This document shows, piece after piece, positions 22,611 to 36,900 of a stretch of 64,000 nucleotides of DNA. The notes below the pieces were generated by a model, which did no database searches, was not told the DNA's origin, and worked only from the letters and a program-made list of their open reading frames with translations. The first letter of the stretch is position 1; each line of letters starts with the position of its first letter. The translations under genes were made by a program, and so were the position numbers. This stretch comes from Mimachlamys varia (Eukaryota; Mollusca; Bivalvia; Pectinida; Pectinidae). Location of the stretch: contig OX392532.1 of assembly GCA_947623455.1 (NCBI GenBank), forward strand, positions 6,700,501 to 6,764,500, given 5' to 3'.

Positions 22611-23799
22611 CGTTTGCTAGTGACCTATATTTTTAACATGTGAACAATAATGTACCTAAAAACTAAAAAACACAAAATTAGTTGTGTCTTCAAGATAACA
22701 GTACCACATAGGTTTTTTTCCATATTCAAATGAAATTCACAGGTAAACAGAAAACCCGATGTTTATCGTGTATACAAGTTTTTTGTACAACAATTTTAAA
22801 CTCTGACACACTAAATAAAGGCGAACTCTAACAATTATCATCACGGACTATGTTTTAGAACGAGATAATATTCGGTAAAATGATTCTTACTGAAAGATCT
22901 GACCTGCATTTGTGATGACGAATGTTACTCTTTTTCCGAATCGACCCCACAAATGGTTTTATATTGAAAACAAAAGATACCAAGCAATGGTTACAAGTTT
23001 ATTTCCCTTTAATGACAAAATAAAGCAATACATATATCTATGTTGTTCCAACATAACAAAAAATATATATTTCAACATGTGCTTAGAAGATAAACTACAT
23101 TTACGTTATTGCTTGCTCTTACTGACGAACATCACTTCAGTTGCTTTACTGTATGAAATAATCCGTTCTAATTAAGAATGATCAAATTAAAACCTTTCAC
23201 AATGTGTAAACCGTGAATATTAGAAATTTGAATTTATTTTTTTCTTTGCAAACTGTGTTTGCAAATATGGGGTATGCTTAATCTTGCTTACTCATTCGTT
23301 TCCGTCAAAAAAGCATAAGGTAAAGGTGATATTTTTAAAATGGTAGCCAACAGGTATTGTAATTGTTTTTAAGCTTATTCAGGTAGTTGAAATGAGAGAA
23401 AAATACTCGTTCATGACAAGGAGTGTAAGAGCACAGTTGTTATTATTGTTATTACTTGCTTACCGGCCTATCAACACAGAGAATCCTCGGGATTTCCAAA
23501 TTTGGCAAAACCCACCGGGTGGAATTTCCCTATTTTACACTGGTCATGAAAGAGTATTATAATCTAGGTGTTTATTGTATACGTATTAAACGTACACATG
23601 TTTACATATTTACATTTCACCTAGCCCCGCCTCAATGAAACTAGTGAACCCTACTCACTTCATATCCCAATGAAGTAAGTGGGGCACGCTTTTTGTCGTT
23701 CCTGGCGAAGTAATACATTTTTAACGTTGTGTAGGCCTACAGTACGGGTGTACTACACACGTAAAACAGCAGTTTTACTTGCCAACTGAGTTATGCCAG

Positions 23800-24725
23800 T
23801 ATCATATCGCAGCTAGATAGCTTTAGTAATACTCTGATAAACTACTAACATATATTGGTCCTAAATTCTCATAGGTTCCCTCGATGATCGTGCGAAATGT
23901 AAATGGCCTAATCTGTTCGTCAATCAGAAATCGGGATTTTATTTCATGTCCGATACTTAAATAAAACGTTTGAGATTGGTCACAGAAAGCCGTTCTCTTT
24001 TAAGAAGTGACATACGTTAGATTATATTATTCGACAGATGAAAAAATAAATAAGAGAATACCGAAGCGTTAACATAATCATAATCCAAACTCAAAATCGA
24101 TGGCACCTGTGATCTTGTCAATACATATGCCTAACCGTACAGTGTGCCTTCCTTAAAAGCTTGCAATTTTTCGGTTAATATCCCAAATTAAAAACCGTCA
24201 AATCATTAATCCAGTTGATAACATGTCACCGATATAATTCATCACGTTTTCGTCAATAAGCTCTGCCTAATTCCACTGTTAAACTTTATTCGACTCGCTT
24301 CAACTGTGACAAAATCACGACTTCGTTATGTTTACTGCTGCGTGATACAAACGGCTCTTAAAACACTCTCGTTATCCATTTTATACTAGAAAGGTATTTC
24401 AATCAACTCGTTATGAAAATAAAAGTTTGAAAGGTATGTTTTAAGCACAGATAAAAATAAACAAATACAAATCTTGTCTCTGGACTACATTTTTTTTCTG
24501 TTGCATAGTGATGAATAAAGCTAGCTATCGGCTGTTACGCGTATGAACACGACGATAAGTGTGCAACAATGTAACAAAAGTGAAGCACCGTATGACACCG
24601 GCAGCTTAAAGTACATTTAAATGGCGGGAAATTTAAAATAATTAACGTTAATATACAGAATTACTGTCTATTTTGTTGCTTGCATCGGCTGATGAAGTCA
24701 AGTGAACCTCTTGCAAATGATACAT
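23800..24725 (-). repeat. Right arm of large inverted repeat
   Basis: Partner of 21545-22610 in opposite orientation. A short retroelement tail fragment (AAACTCAAAATCGAT, 24087-24101) interrupts it, so that fragment arrived after the arm was in place. Confidence 0.75.
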
Positions 24726-24822
24726 GAACTGCTTCGCAGTTCACTTGAACCTCGTGCAAATGGTACATGAACTGCTTCGCAGTTCACTTCATTTGCGCGA
24801 GGTTCACTTGACTTCATCAGCC
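24687..24822. repeat. Palindrome with 34-bp arms and internal 42-bp tandem unit
   Basis: GGCTGATGAAGTCAAGTGAA at 24687 is matched by its complement ending at 24822 with few mismatches. The loop holds two copies of a unit with TACATGAACTGCTTCGCAGT (24721 and 24763), itself a GAACTGCTTCGCAGTTC hairpin. Confidence 0.85.
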
Positions 24823-24880
24823 AACGCAAGCAAACAAAAGACATTCAATCCTTAAATGGTTGAAAGTCAGAACTAAACGT

Positions 24881-25035
24881 CTGTACTGTTGAAACCGTCA
24901 CAGAATTCAGAAATTAACATAAAAAAGTTTTAAAAGTAAAAATATGAAATGACAACATCATGACGTTGCGTATCACAGCCACATAACTTTAAATTCCAGA
25001 ACGTAAGCTGATATGGTATTGAAATGGGCATATTG
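24881..25035 (+). repeat. Direct repeat, right copy (partner 20961-21172)
   Basis: See left copy. Together with the inverted arms this shows at least two insertions or duplications of one repeat family. Confidence 0.7.
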
Positions 25036-26592
25036 AATAAAACACTTGTCTAGTCAATATGGGAACATGTTATTCCTGAGATGGGTGTGGTCAGCTGCAC
25101 ATATTTAAAATATGACACATTGAGTTTATTTTCCTTTAGTTGAAAAACAATGCTAAATAAATAAAAAGTAAAAAAAAACGTTTTTATACTTCAACGGATG
25201 CTGTTTTAGAAAAACAATATCGAACGTTAAAATGAATATGTTTTTATTCTAGGTTAGCATCATTGTTATTGTTGATGAATGACACTCCTGATGTTCTACT
25301 CTATGAGATAATCCTTTGGTAACAAACAATAACGTTTTTGTCGGAAGTCAATTAAACAGAGCTAACGGCATTTACCTTACATCACTTAGTTACTTGACGT
25401 GACCTGAATGATGTAATGACATGTAAGCAGTATAATACGATATCACAGTAGTTTTTTTATATTTACGTTTATTGTTACTCATCACAAATATATTAATTTC
25501 GTTATCAATTTCCACATTTTTTGTTATTTTTTTCATTGAATAGCTCCATCATTAGATGGTATTTTGTTATAAATGACATCAAGACACGAACTATAAAAAT
25601 AAATTTATCAGTCAATTTTCATCCTTAGATAGGTATTCTACAGGGTTGAACAATGTTTTTATATGAAGGTGGTATATTAGTATATATATTTTAATGTGGT
25701 AAATTTGACAACCACGAATTTATCTGGAATGGTCAATTCTGGTCTGTAGTGGTAAAACACTTTATTAGGCATGTATTTAATAGCTACAATCAACAAATTG
25801 ACAGACTTTAACAATATTACGAGGTAAGCCGGTGTGTTTGACTAAGTCACCATATATCAACCGTTGACAGGAGTGCGTTTAGATAGGAAATTCTTTAATT
25901 TTAGCATGTTTCAACAAGAATGTAAATTCATTTTGTAGATAATAATAATCAATAATTGTTAATTATTACACAGATAAAAAAATATATACATACATATAAC
26001 TGTAATACCCAATTCATATAACATTAATTATATTAGAGATAATATAAAACGTCTCTGTTAATAGAAGCTAATAATCAAATATTAATATTTATATTATATT
26101 GTTTTTCAACATTCATTTTATTACTTATTTCCATAGTCCCACTAAGAACATAATTAAGTTATAAAAAACAATATTTTATCATAATTAAGCAAATGTGATT
26201 GCACAATCATTGATACATGTATCAGACCATTGTGTCAATAAATGATATAATCTAATTACAAGAAAAATAAACAAATTTATCGACACAAGAGTGGATGTGA
26301 TGCTTAATCTAATGCTGATTTAAATTTCTAGACTATACCGAAATCTCAACTTCAAAGAAGACTCTTAAAGAACATGTATTCAAAGACAGAAAAGTCTGTT
26401 TTCAATGTCAGGTTTCCCCAAAAGTTTTGTCTCTATGATGGTCGCTAAAATGGCTAATGGTGATGTCAAATGCCTCAATTAACTTCACCAAATAATACCA
26501 ACACATACTTGATGGCATTTCCCCTTAACCAATAACAATGATATTACTTAATCATTAAACCTATGTTACGATAGAGATTGTGGAATAATAAT

Positions 26593-27072
26593 TCACCTAC
26601 AGGCCAAATTTAATCCAAACAGTACAAATTTAGAATTTTGAACCAATGATAGTGCAATGAAAGACAGCACTTTTGTTGATTCAAGAAACCCCAATGGTGT
26701 AGTGTTCGTAGTCATCATACACATACATACTACATTGCATAGAGATCGGACAATATTTAAATTTTGACCGATCAGAGGCCAAAATATGGTCGCCTTTTTA
26801 TAAGAAAACTGGGGTTCGTTAGTGCTATGAGTGCCATGAGACATCTTAATACAAAATATCATCACTTTAGTATCACGATAAATTATATCAAAATTAAAGG
26901 GGAGCTGGCTTGGATCCTTAACGTACACCTGTAAATGTGCAAAATTAAAAAGGAGCTGGCTTGGACCCTTGGCGTACACCCGTAAATGTGCAAAATTAAA
27001 ATGGGCCGTGTTAGCTATTTTTAATGTCGAAAATAGATCAGAAAAATATTTTTGAGATGGCATCGCAATCAA
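26593..27072 (-). repeat. Dispersed repeat with 159-codon open frame
   Basis: The frame contains a short internal duplication (FNFAHLRVYAKGPSQL / FNFAHLQVYVKDPSQL). Its 26700-26790 segment resembles the 128-bp units at 46.1-46.7 kb (GGTCAAAATTTAAATATTGTC). I regard it as repeat DNA, not a gene. Confidence 0.5.
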
Positions 27073-27863
27073 TTAAACCCATGTAAAGTTTCATCAAATT
27101 CTGTAATACCATTTTCAAAATAAAACGACGGAAATCAGTCAAACAAAAGAAACCGAAGGAAATAATGAAAATAACAAGTGGTAATTGTAATATGGGGGAC
27201 CCTTACAACTCAAACTCCCGGAGTTGGGTTCGCAGTGCTGAAATACATGTACAATCAAATGTAATGAAAATCGCACCCCACCAATCGAAGACCAGGAATG
27301 GCGGCCATGTTGTTGAATCGCGAAATAATAATAGATTATAGCTCACAATTGACCACCTTTGTTAACATGTTTTTAAGCATAATTTGCGTTTAGAAAAGTC
27401 GCCGTTTGTTTACTCACATGAAAAGTTTAAAGACACGTGTTGTTGTTTCAATATAACAACATTCCAGACGTATGGGTTAACTACATGTATTTAAGGGGCA
27501 AACGATGTCGTTTGAGAATGACGCCATCAAATAGATGAAATATATACAGGAAACAAGCCAGGTTAAGTCACAATGCTGCATCGAGAATTATTTCATTATG
27601 CTTTATACAAAAATACCTGCATGTATGATTAATAATGTTATAGAATGCGAACATTGAGTATGTTTGAGACATTACAGTTTTTCAGCATGACGTATTCCTT
27701 AATTCTTCATACTGCTGAAGGTTTATATTACTTCTAGAAGTAAATATTGATATTAATACTTCAGCATTTAGACGATTACTATACAAACAACACGACTACT
27801 CCTTAAGTCACGTGGCTACCTCAGAACAATCTCTCTGTTCTTCAATGGTACATGTGTAATATC

Positions 27864-27934
27864 TCATTTGTCCACATCGTCTTCATCTGACAGATTATCT
27901 TCATCAGCCTTGATGATCAGGTTTGGGTTGAACA
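27864..27934 (-). CDS. Gene B last exon: acidic C terminus and stop
   Basis: 71 nt encoding VFNPNLIIKADEDNLSDEDD, then VDK and TGA. The acceptor tttctag and the phase match the exon at 38611-38755 across the 10.7-kb intron. The acidic tail is not a WD blade. Confidence 0.8.
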
Positions 27935-30900
27935 CTAGAAATATATAAGTAAGTCGAAATCATTATCATCTCTAAAAATGATACCTCAATGTGAACGCTA
28001 GATACATTGCAGCAAGTTAACAAAATAACTAGGTTATTACGCGTCCATACATGTGTAATAAGAATGAACTTCCCTTACTAGGTTATTACTCGTCCATACA
28101 TGTGTAATATGAATGAACTTCCATTACTAGGTTATTACTCGTCCATACATGTGTAATAAGAATGAACTTCCCTTACTAGGTTATTACTCGTCCATACATG
28201 TGTAAAAAGAATGAACTTCCCTTATTAGGTTATTACTCGTCCATACATGTGTAATAAGAATGAACTTCCCTTACTAGTTTATTACACGTCCATACATGTG
28301 TAATAAGAATGAACTTCCCTTATTAGGTTATTACTCGTCCATACATGTGTAATAAGAATTAACTTCCCTTACTAGTTTATTACTCGTCCATACATGTGCA
28401 GTAATAAGAATGAACTTCTCTTACTAGGTTATCACTCGTCCATACATGTGTAATAAGAATGAACTTCCCTTACTAGGTAATTACACGTCCATACATGTGT
28501 AATAAGAATGAACTTCCCTTAATAGGTATTACTCGTCCATACATGTGTAATAAGAATGAACTTCCCTTACTAGTTTATTACTCGTCCATACATGTGTAAT
28601 AAGTATGAACTTCCCTTACTAGGTTATTACTCGTCCATACGTGTGTAATAAGAATGAACTTCCCTTACTAGTTTATTACTCGTCCATACATGTGGATTAA
28701 TAAGAATGAACTTCCCTTACTAGTTTATTACTCGTCCATACATGTGTAATAAGTATGAACTTCCCTTACTAGGTTATTACTCGTCCATACGTGTGTAATA
28801 AGAATGAACTTCCCTTACTAGTTTATTACTCGTCCATACATGTGTAATAAGAATGAACTTCCCTTACTAGTTTATTACTCGTCCATACATGTGAAATAAG
28901 AATGAACTTCCCTTACTAGGTTATTACTCGTCCATACATGTGTAATAAGAATGAACTTCCCTTACTAGTTTATTACCCGGCCATACATGTGTAATAAGAA
29001 TGAACTTCCCTTACTAGTTTATTACTCGTCCATACATGTGTAATAAGAATGAACTTCCCTTACTAGTTTATTACACGTCCATACATGTGTAATAAGAATG
29101 AACTTCCCTTACTAGGTTATTGCTCGTCCATACATGTGTAATAAGAATGAACTTCCCTTACTAGGTTATTACACGTCCATACATGTGTAATAAGAATGAA
29201 CTTCCCTTACTAGGTTATTACACGTCCATACATGTGTAATAAGAATGAACTTCCCTTATTAGGTTATTACTCGTCCATACATGTGTAATTAGAATGAACT
29301 TCCCTTACTAGGTTATTACTCGTTCATACATGTGTAATAAGAATGAACTTCCCTTACTAGGTTATTACTCGTCCATACATGTGTAACAAGAATGAACTTC
29401 CCTTACTAGGTAATTACACGTCCATACATGTGTAATAAGAATGAACATCCCTTACTAGGTTATTACACGTCCATACATGTGTAATAAGAATGAACTTCCC
29501 TTACTAGGTTATTGCTCGTTCATACATGTGTAATAAGAATGAACTTCCCTTACTAGGTTATTACACGTCCATACATGTGTAAAAAGAATGAACTTCCCTT
29601 ATTAGGTTATTACTCGTCCATACATTTGTAATAAGAATGAACTTCCCTTACTAGTTTATTACTCGTCCATACATGTGTAATAAGAATGAACTTCCCTTAC
29701 TAGGTTATTGCTCGTTCATACATGTGTAATAAGAATGAACATCCCTTACTAGGTTATTACACGTCCATACATGTGTAATAAGAATGAACTTCCCTTACTA
29801 GGTTATTGCTCGTTCATACATGTGTAATAAGAATGAACTTCCCTTACTAGGTTATTACACGTCCATACATGTGTAAAAAGAATGAACTTCCCTTATTAGG
29901 TTATTACTCGTCCATACATTTGTAATAAGAATGAACTTCCCTTACTAGTTTATTACTCGTCCATACATGTGTAATAAGAATGAACTTCCCTTACTAGGTA
30001 ATTACACGTCCATACATGTGTAATAAGAATGAACTTCCCTTACTAGGTTATTACTCGTCCATACATGTGTAATAAGAATGAACTTCCCTTAATAGTTATT
30101 ACTCGTCCATGCATGTGTAATGAGAATGAACTTCCCTTACTAGTTTATTACTCGTCCATACATGTGTAATAAGAATGAACTTCCCTTACTAGTTTATTAC
30201 TCGTCCATACATGTGTAATAAGAATGAACTTCCCTTACTAGGTAATTACACGTCCATACATGTGTAATAAGAATGAACTTCCCTTACTAGGTTATTACTC
30301 GTCCATACATGTGTAATAAGAATGAACTTCCCTTAATAGTTATTACTCGTCCATACATGTGTAATAAGAATGAACTTCTCTTACTAGTTTATCTCTCGTC
30401 CATACATGTGTAATGAGAATGAACTTCCCTTACTAGGTTATTACTCGTCCATACATGTGTAATGAGAATGAACTTCACTCACTAGGTTATTACTCGTCCA
30501 TACATGAGTAATGAGAATGAACTTCCCTTACTAGTTTATATCTCGTCCATACATGTGTAATGAGAATGAACTTCCCTTACTAGGTTATTACTCGTCCATA
30601 CATGTGTAATAAGAATGAACTTCCCTTACTAGGTTATTACTCGTTCATACATGTGTAATAAGAATGAACTTCCATTACTAGGTTATTACTCGTCCATACA
30701 TGTGTAATAAGAATGAACTTCCCTTAATATGTTATTAATCGTCTATACACGTGTAATAAGAATGAACTTCCCTTACTAGGTTATTACTCGTCCATACATG
30801 TGTAGTAATAAGAATGAACTTCCCTTATTAGGTTATTACTCGTCCATACATGTGTAGTAATAAGAATGAACTTCCCTTACTAGTTTATTACTCGTCCATA

Positions 30901-33900
30901 CACGTGTAATAAGAATGAACTTCCCTTACTAGGTTATTACTCGTTCATACATGTGTAATAAGAATGAACTTCCCTTACTAGGTTATTACACGTCCATACA
31001 TGTGTAAAAAGAATGAACTTCCCTTATTAGGTTATTACTCGTCCATACATGTGTAATAAGAATGAACTTCCCTTACTAGTTTATTACACGTCCATACATG
31101 TGTAATAAGAATGAACTTCCCTTATTAGGTTATTACTTGTCCATACATGTGTAATAAAAATGAACTTCCCTTACTAGGTTATTACTCGTCCATACATGTG
31201 TAGTAATAAGAATGAACTTCCCTTATTAGGTTATTACTCGTCCATACATGTGTAATAAGAATGAACTTCCCTTACTAGGTTATCACTGGTCCATACATGT
31301 GTAATGAGAATAAACTTCCCTTACTAGGTTATTACTCGTCCATACATGTATAATGAGAATGAACTTCCCTTACTAGGTTATTACACGCCCATACATGTGT
31401 AATAAGAATGAACTTCCCTTACTAGTTTATCTGTCGTTCATACATGTGTAATAAGAATGAACTTCACTCACTAGGTTATTACTCGTCCATACATGTGTAA
31501 TAAGAATGAACTTCCCTTAATATGTTATTAATCGTCTATACACGTGTAATAAAAATGAACTTCCCTTACTAGGTTATTACTCGTTCATACATGTGTAATA
31601 AGAATGAACTTCCCTTACTAGGTTATTACACGTCCATACATGTGTAAAAAGAATGAACTTCCCTTATTAGGTTATTACTCGTCCATACATGTGTAATAAG
31701 AATGAACATCCCTTACTAGGTTATTACTCGTTCATACATGTGTAATAAGAATGAACTTCCCTTACTAGGTTATTGCTCGTCCATACATGTGTAATAAGAA
31801 TGAACTTCCCTTACTAGGTTATTACACGTCCATACATGTGTAATTAGAATGAACTTCCCTTACTAGGTTATTACTCGTTCATACATGTGTAATAAGAATG
31901 AACTTCCCTTACTAGTTTATTACCCGGCCATACATGTGTAATAAGAATGAACTTCCCTTACTAGTTTATTACTCGTCCATACATGTGTAATAAGAATGAA
32001 CTTCCCTTACTAGTTTATCACTCGTTCATACATGTGTAATTGGAATGAACTTCCCTTATTAGGTTATTACTCGTCCATACATGTGTAATAAGAATGAACT
32101 TCCCTTACTAGTTTATTACTCGTCCATACATGTGTAATAAGAATGAACTTCCCTTACTAGGTTATTACTCGTCCATACATGTGTAACAAGAATGAACTTC
32201 CCTTACTAGGTAATTACACGTCCATACATGTGTAATAAGAATGAACATCCCTTACTAGGTTATTACACGTCCATACATGTGTAATAAGAATGAACTTCCC
32301 TTACTAGGTTATTGCTCGTTCATACATGTGTAATAAGAATGAACTTCCCTTACTAGGTTATTACACGTCCATACATGTGTAAAAAGAATGAACTTCCCTT
32401 ATTAGGTTATTACTCGTCCATACATTTGTAATAAGAATGAACTTCCCTTACTAGTTTATTACTCGTCCATACATGTGTAATAAGAATGAACTTCCCTTAC
32501 TAGGTAATTACACGTCCATACATGTGTAATAAGAATGAACTTCCCTTACTAGGTTATTACTCGTCCATACATGTGTAATAAGAATGAACTTCCCTTAATA
32601 GTTATTACTCGTCCATGCATGTGTAATGAGAATGAACTTCCCTTACTAGTTTATTACTCGTCCATACATGTGTAATAAGAATGAACTTCCCTTACTAGTT
32701 TATTACTCGTCCATACATGTGTAATAAGAATGAACTTCCCTTACTAGGTAATTACACGTCCATACATGTGTAATAAGAATGAACTTCCCTTACTAGGTTA
32801 TTACTCGTCCATACATGTGTAATAAGAATGAACTTCCCTTAATAGTTATTACTCGTCCATACATGTGTAATAAGAATGAACTTCTCTTACTAGTTAATCT
32901 CTCGTCCATACATGTGTAATGAGAATGAACTTCCCTTACTAGGTTATTACTCGTCCATACATGTGTAATGAGAATGAACTTCACTCACTAGGTTATTACT
33001 CGTCCATACATGAGTAATGAGAATGAACTTCCCTTACTAGTTTATATCTCGTCCATACATGTGTAATGAGAATGAACTTCCCTTACTAGGTTATTACTCG
33101 TCCATACATGTGTAATAAGAATGAACTTCCCTTACTAGGTTATTACTCGTTCATACATGTGTAATAAGAATGAACTTCCCTTAATATGTTATTAATCGTC
33201 TATACACGTGTAATAAGAATGAACTTCCCTTACTAGGTTATTACTCGTTCATACATGTGTAATAAGAATGAACTTCCCTTACTAGGTTATTACACGTCCA
33301 TACATGTGTAAAAAGAATGAACTTCCCTTATTAGGTTATTACTCGTCCATACATGTGTAATAAGAATGAACTTCCCTTACTAGTTTATTACACGTCCATA
33401 CATGTGTAATAAGAATGAACTTCCCTTATTAGGTTATTACTTGTCCATACATGTGTAATAAAAATGAACTTCCCTTACTAGGTTATTACTCGTCCATACA
33501 TGTGTAGTAATAAGAATGAACTTCCCTTATTAGGTTATTACTCGTCCATACATGTGTAATAAGAATGAACTTCCCTTACTAGGTTATCACTGGTCCATAC
33601 ATGTGTAATAAGAATGAACTTCCCTTACTAGGTTATTACTCGTCCATACATGTATAATGAGAATGAACTTCCCTTACTAGGTTATTACACGCCCATACAT
33701 GTGTAATAAGAATGAACTTCCCTTACTAGTTTATCTGTCGTTCATACATGTGTAATAAGAATGAACTTCACTCACTAGGTTATTACTCGTCCATAAATGT
33801 GTAATAAGAATGAACTTCTCTTGCTAGTTTATCTCTCGTCCATACATGTGTAATGAGAATGAACTTCCCTTACCAGGTTATTACTCGTCCATACATGTGT

Positions 33901-36900
33901 AATGAGAATGAACTTCACTCACTAGGTTATTACTCGTCCATACATGAGTAATGAGAATGAACTTCCCTTACTAGTTTATATCTCGTCCATACATGTGTAA
34001 TGAGAATGAACTTCCCTTACTAGTTTATCTCTCGTCCATACATGTGTAATAAGAATGAACTTCACTCACTAGGTTATTAATCGTCCATACATGTGTAATA
34101 AGAATGAACTTCCCTTACTAGGTTATTACTCGTCCATACATGTGTAATAAGAATGAACTTCCATTACTAGGTTATTACTCGTCCATACATGTGTAATAAG
34201 AATGAACTTCCCTTAATATGTTATTAATCGTCTATACACGTGTAATAAGAATGAACTTCCCTTACTAGGTTATTACTCGTTCATACATGTGTAATAAGAA
34301 TGAACTTCCCTTACTAGGTTATTACACGTCCATACATGTGTAAAAAGAATGAACTTCCCTTATTAGGTTATTACTCATCCATACATGTGTAATAAGAATG
34401 AACTTCCCTTACTAGTTTATTACACGTCGATACATGTGTAATAAGAATGAACTTCCCTTATTAGGTTATTACTTGTCCATACATGTGTAATAAAAATGAA
34501 CTTCCCTTACTAGTTTATTACTCGTCCATACATGTGTAGTAATAAGAATGAACTTCCCTTACTAGTTTATTACTCGTCCATACATGTGTAATAAGAATGA
34601 ACTTCCCTTACTAGGTTATTACACGTCCATACATGTGTAATAAGAATGAACTTCCCTTACTAGTTTATTACTCGTTCATACATGTGTAATAAGAATGAAC
34701 TTCCCTTACTAGTTTATTACTCGTCCATACATGTGTAATAAGAATGAACTTCCCTTACTAGTTTATTACTCGTTCATACATGTGTAATAAGAATGAACTT
34801 CCCTTATTAGGTTATTACTCGTCCATACATGTGTAATAAGAATGAACTTCCCTTACTAGTTTATTACACGCTCATATATGTGTGGTAATAAGATTGAACT
34901 TCCCTTACTAGGTTATTACTCGTCCATACATGTGTAATAAGAATGAACTTCCCTTACTAGTTTATCTCTCGTCCATACATGTGTAATAAGAATGAACTTC
35001 CCTCACTAGGTTATTACTCGTCCATACATTTGTAATAAGAATGAACTTCACTCACTAGGTTATTACTCCTCCATACATGTGTAATAAGAATGAACTTCCC
35101 TTACTAGTTTATTACTCGTCCATACATGTGTAATAAGAATGAACTTCCCTTACTAGGTTATTACTCGTCCATACATGTGTAATAAGAATGAACTTCCCTT
35201 ACTAGTTTATTACTCGTCCATACATGTGTAATAAGAATGAACTTCCCTTGTTAGGTTATTACTCGTCCATACATGTGTAATAAGAATGAACTTCCCTTAC
35301 TAGTTTATTACACGCTCATACATGTGTAGTAAAAAGATTGAACTTCCCTTACTAGGTTATTACTCGTCCATACATGTGTAATAAGAATGAACTTCCCTTA
35401 CTAGGTTATTACTCGTCCATACATGTGTAATAAGAATGAACTTCCCTTACTAGTTTATCTGTCGTCCATACTTGTGTAATAAGAATGAACTTCACTCACT
35501 AGGTTATTACTCGTCCATACATGTGTAATGAGAATGAACTTCCCTTACTAGGTAATTACACGTCCATACATGTGTAATAAGAATGAACTTCCTTTACTAG
35601 GTTATTACTCGTCCATGCATGTATAATGAGAATGAACTTCCCTTACTAGGTTATTACACGCCCATACATGTGTAATAAGAATGAACTTCCCTTACTAGTT
35701 TATCTGTCGTCCATACTTGTGTAATAAGAATGAACTTCACTCACTAGGTTATTCCTCGTCCATACATGTGTAATAAGAATGAACTTCTCTTACTAGTTTA
35801 TCTCTCGTCCATACATGTGTAATGAGAATGAACTTCCCTTACTAGGTTATTACTCGTCCATACATGAGTAATGAGAATGAACTTCCCTTACTAGTTTATC
35901 TCTCGTCCATACATGTGTAATGAGAATGAACTTCTCTTACTAGTTTATCTCTCGTCCATACATGTGTAATGAGAATGAACTTCCCTTACTAGGTTATTAC
36001 TCGTCCATACATGAGTAATGAGAATGAACTTCCCTTACTAGTTTATCTCTCGTCCATACATGTGTAATAAGAATGAACTTCCCTTACTAGTTTATCTGTC
36101 GTCCATACTTGTGTAATAAGAATGAACTTCACTCACTAGGTTATTCCTCGTCCATACATGTGTAATAAGAATGAACTTCTCTTACTAGTTTATCTCTCGT
36201 CCATACATGTGTAATGAGAATGAACTTCCCTTACTAGGTTATTACTCGTCCATACATGAGTAATGAGAATGAACTTCCCTTACTAGTTTATCTCTCGTCC
36301 ATACATGTGTAATAAGAATGAACTTCTCTTACTAGTTTATCTCTCGTCCATACATGTGTAATGAGAATGAACTTCACTCACTAGGTTATTACTCGTCCAT
36401 ACATGAGTAATGAGAATGAACTTCCCTTACTAGTTTATATCTCGTCCATACATGTGTAATGAGAATAAACTTCCCTTACTAGGTTATTACTCGTCCATAC
36501 ATGTGTAATAAGAATGAACTTCCCTTACTAGTTTATTACACGCCCATACATGTGTAATAAGAATGAACTTCCCTTACTAGTTTATCTGTCGTCCATACTT
36601 GTGTAATAAGAATGAACTTCACTCACTAGGTTATTCCTCGTCCATACATGTGTAATAAGAATGAACTTCTCTTACTAGTTTATCTGTCGTCCATACATGT
36701 GTAATGAGAATGAACTTCCCTTACCAGGTTATTACTCGTCCATACATGTGTAATGAGAATGAACTTCACTCACTAGGTTATTACTCGTCCATACATGAGT
36801 AATGAGAATGAACTTCCCTTACTAGTTTATATCTCGTCCATACATGTGTAATGAGAATGAACTTCCCTTACTAGGTTATTACTCGTCCATACATGTGTAA

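Larger units (their letters stand above)
19909..27863. other. Intergenic region between gene B 3' end and gene A 5' end
   Basis: Contains the gene A 5' UTR/promoter (from about 20040 rightwards; no clear TATA box seen), a nested hairpin, a large inverted repeat, direct repeats and a dispersed repeat at 26.6-27.1 kb. No supported protein-coding gene: the open frames at 22912-23175 and 26593-27072 fall in repeats. Confidence 0.6.

Noticed and set aside
22912..23175. 87-codon plus-strand ORF in the palindrome spacer
   Set aside because: AT-rich, no domain, and partly repeated at 25180-25330 without the frame.
26593..27072. 159-codon minus-strand ORF
   Set aside because: Contains an internal duplication and matches other repeat DNA in the window; no domain, no splice context.
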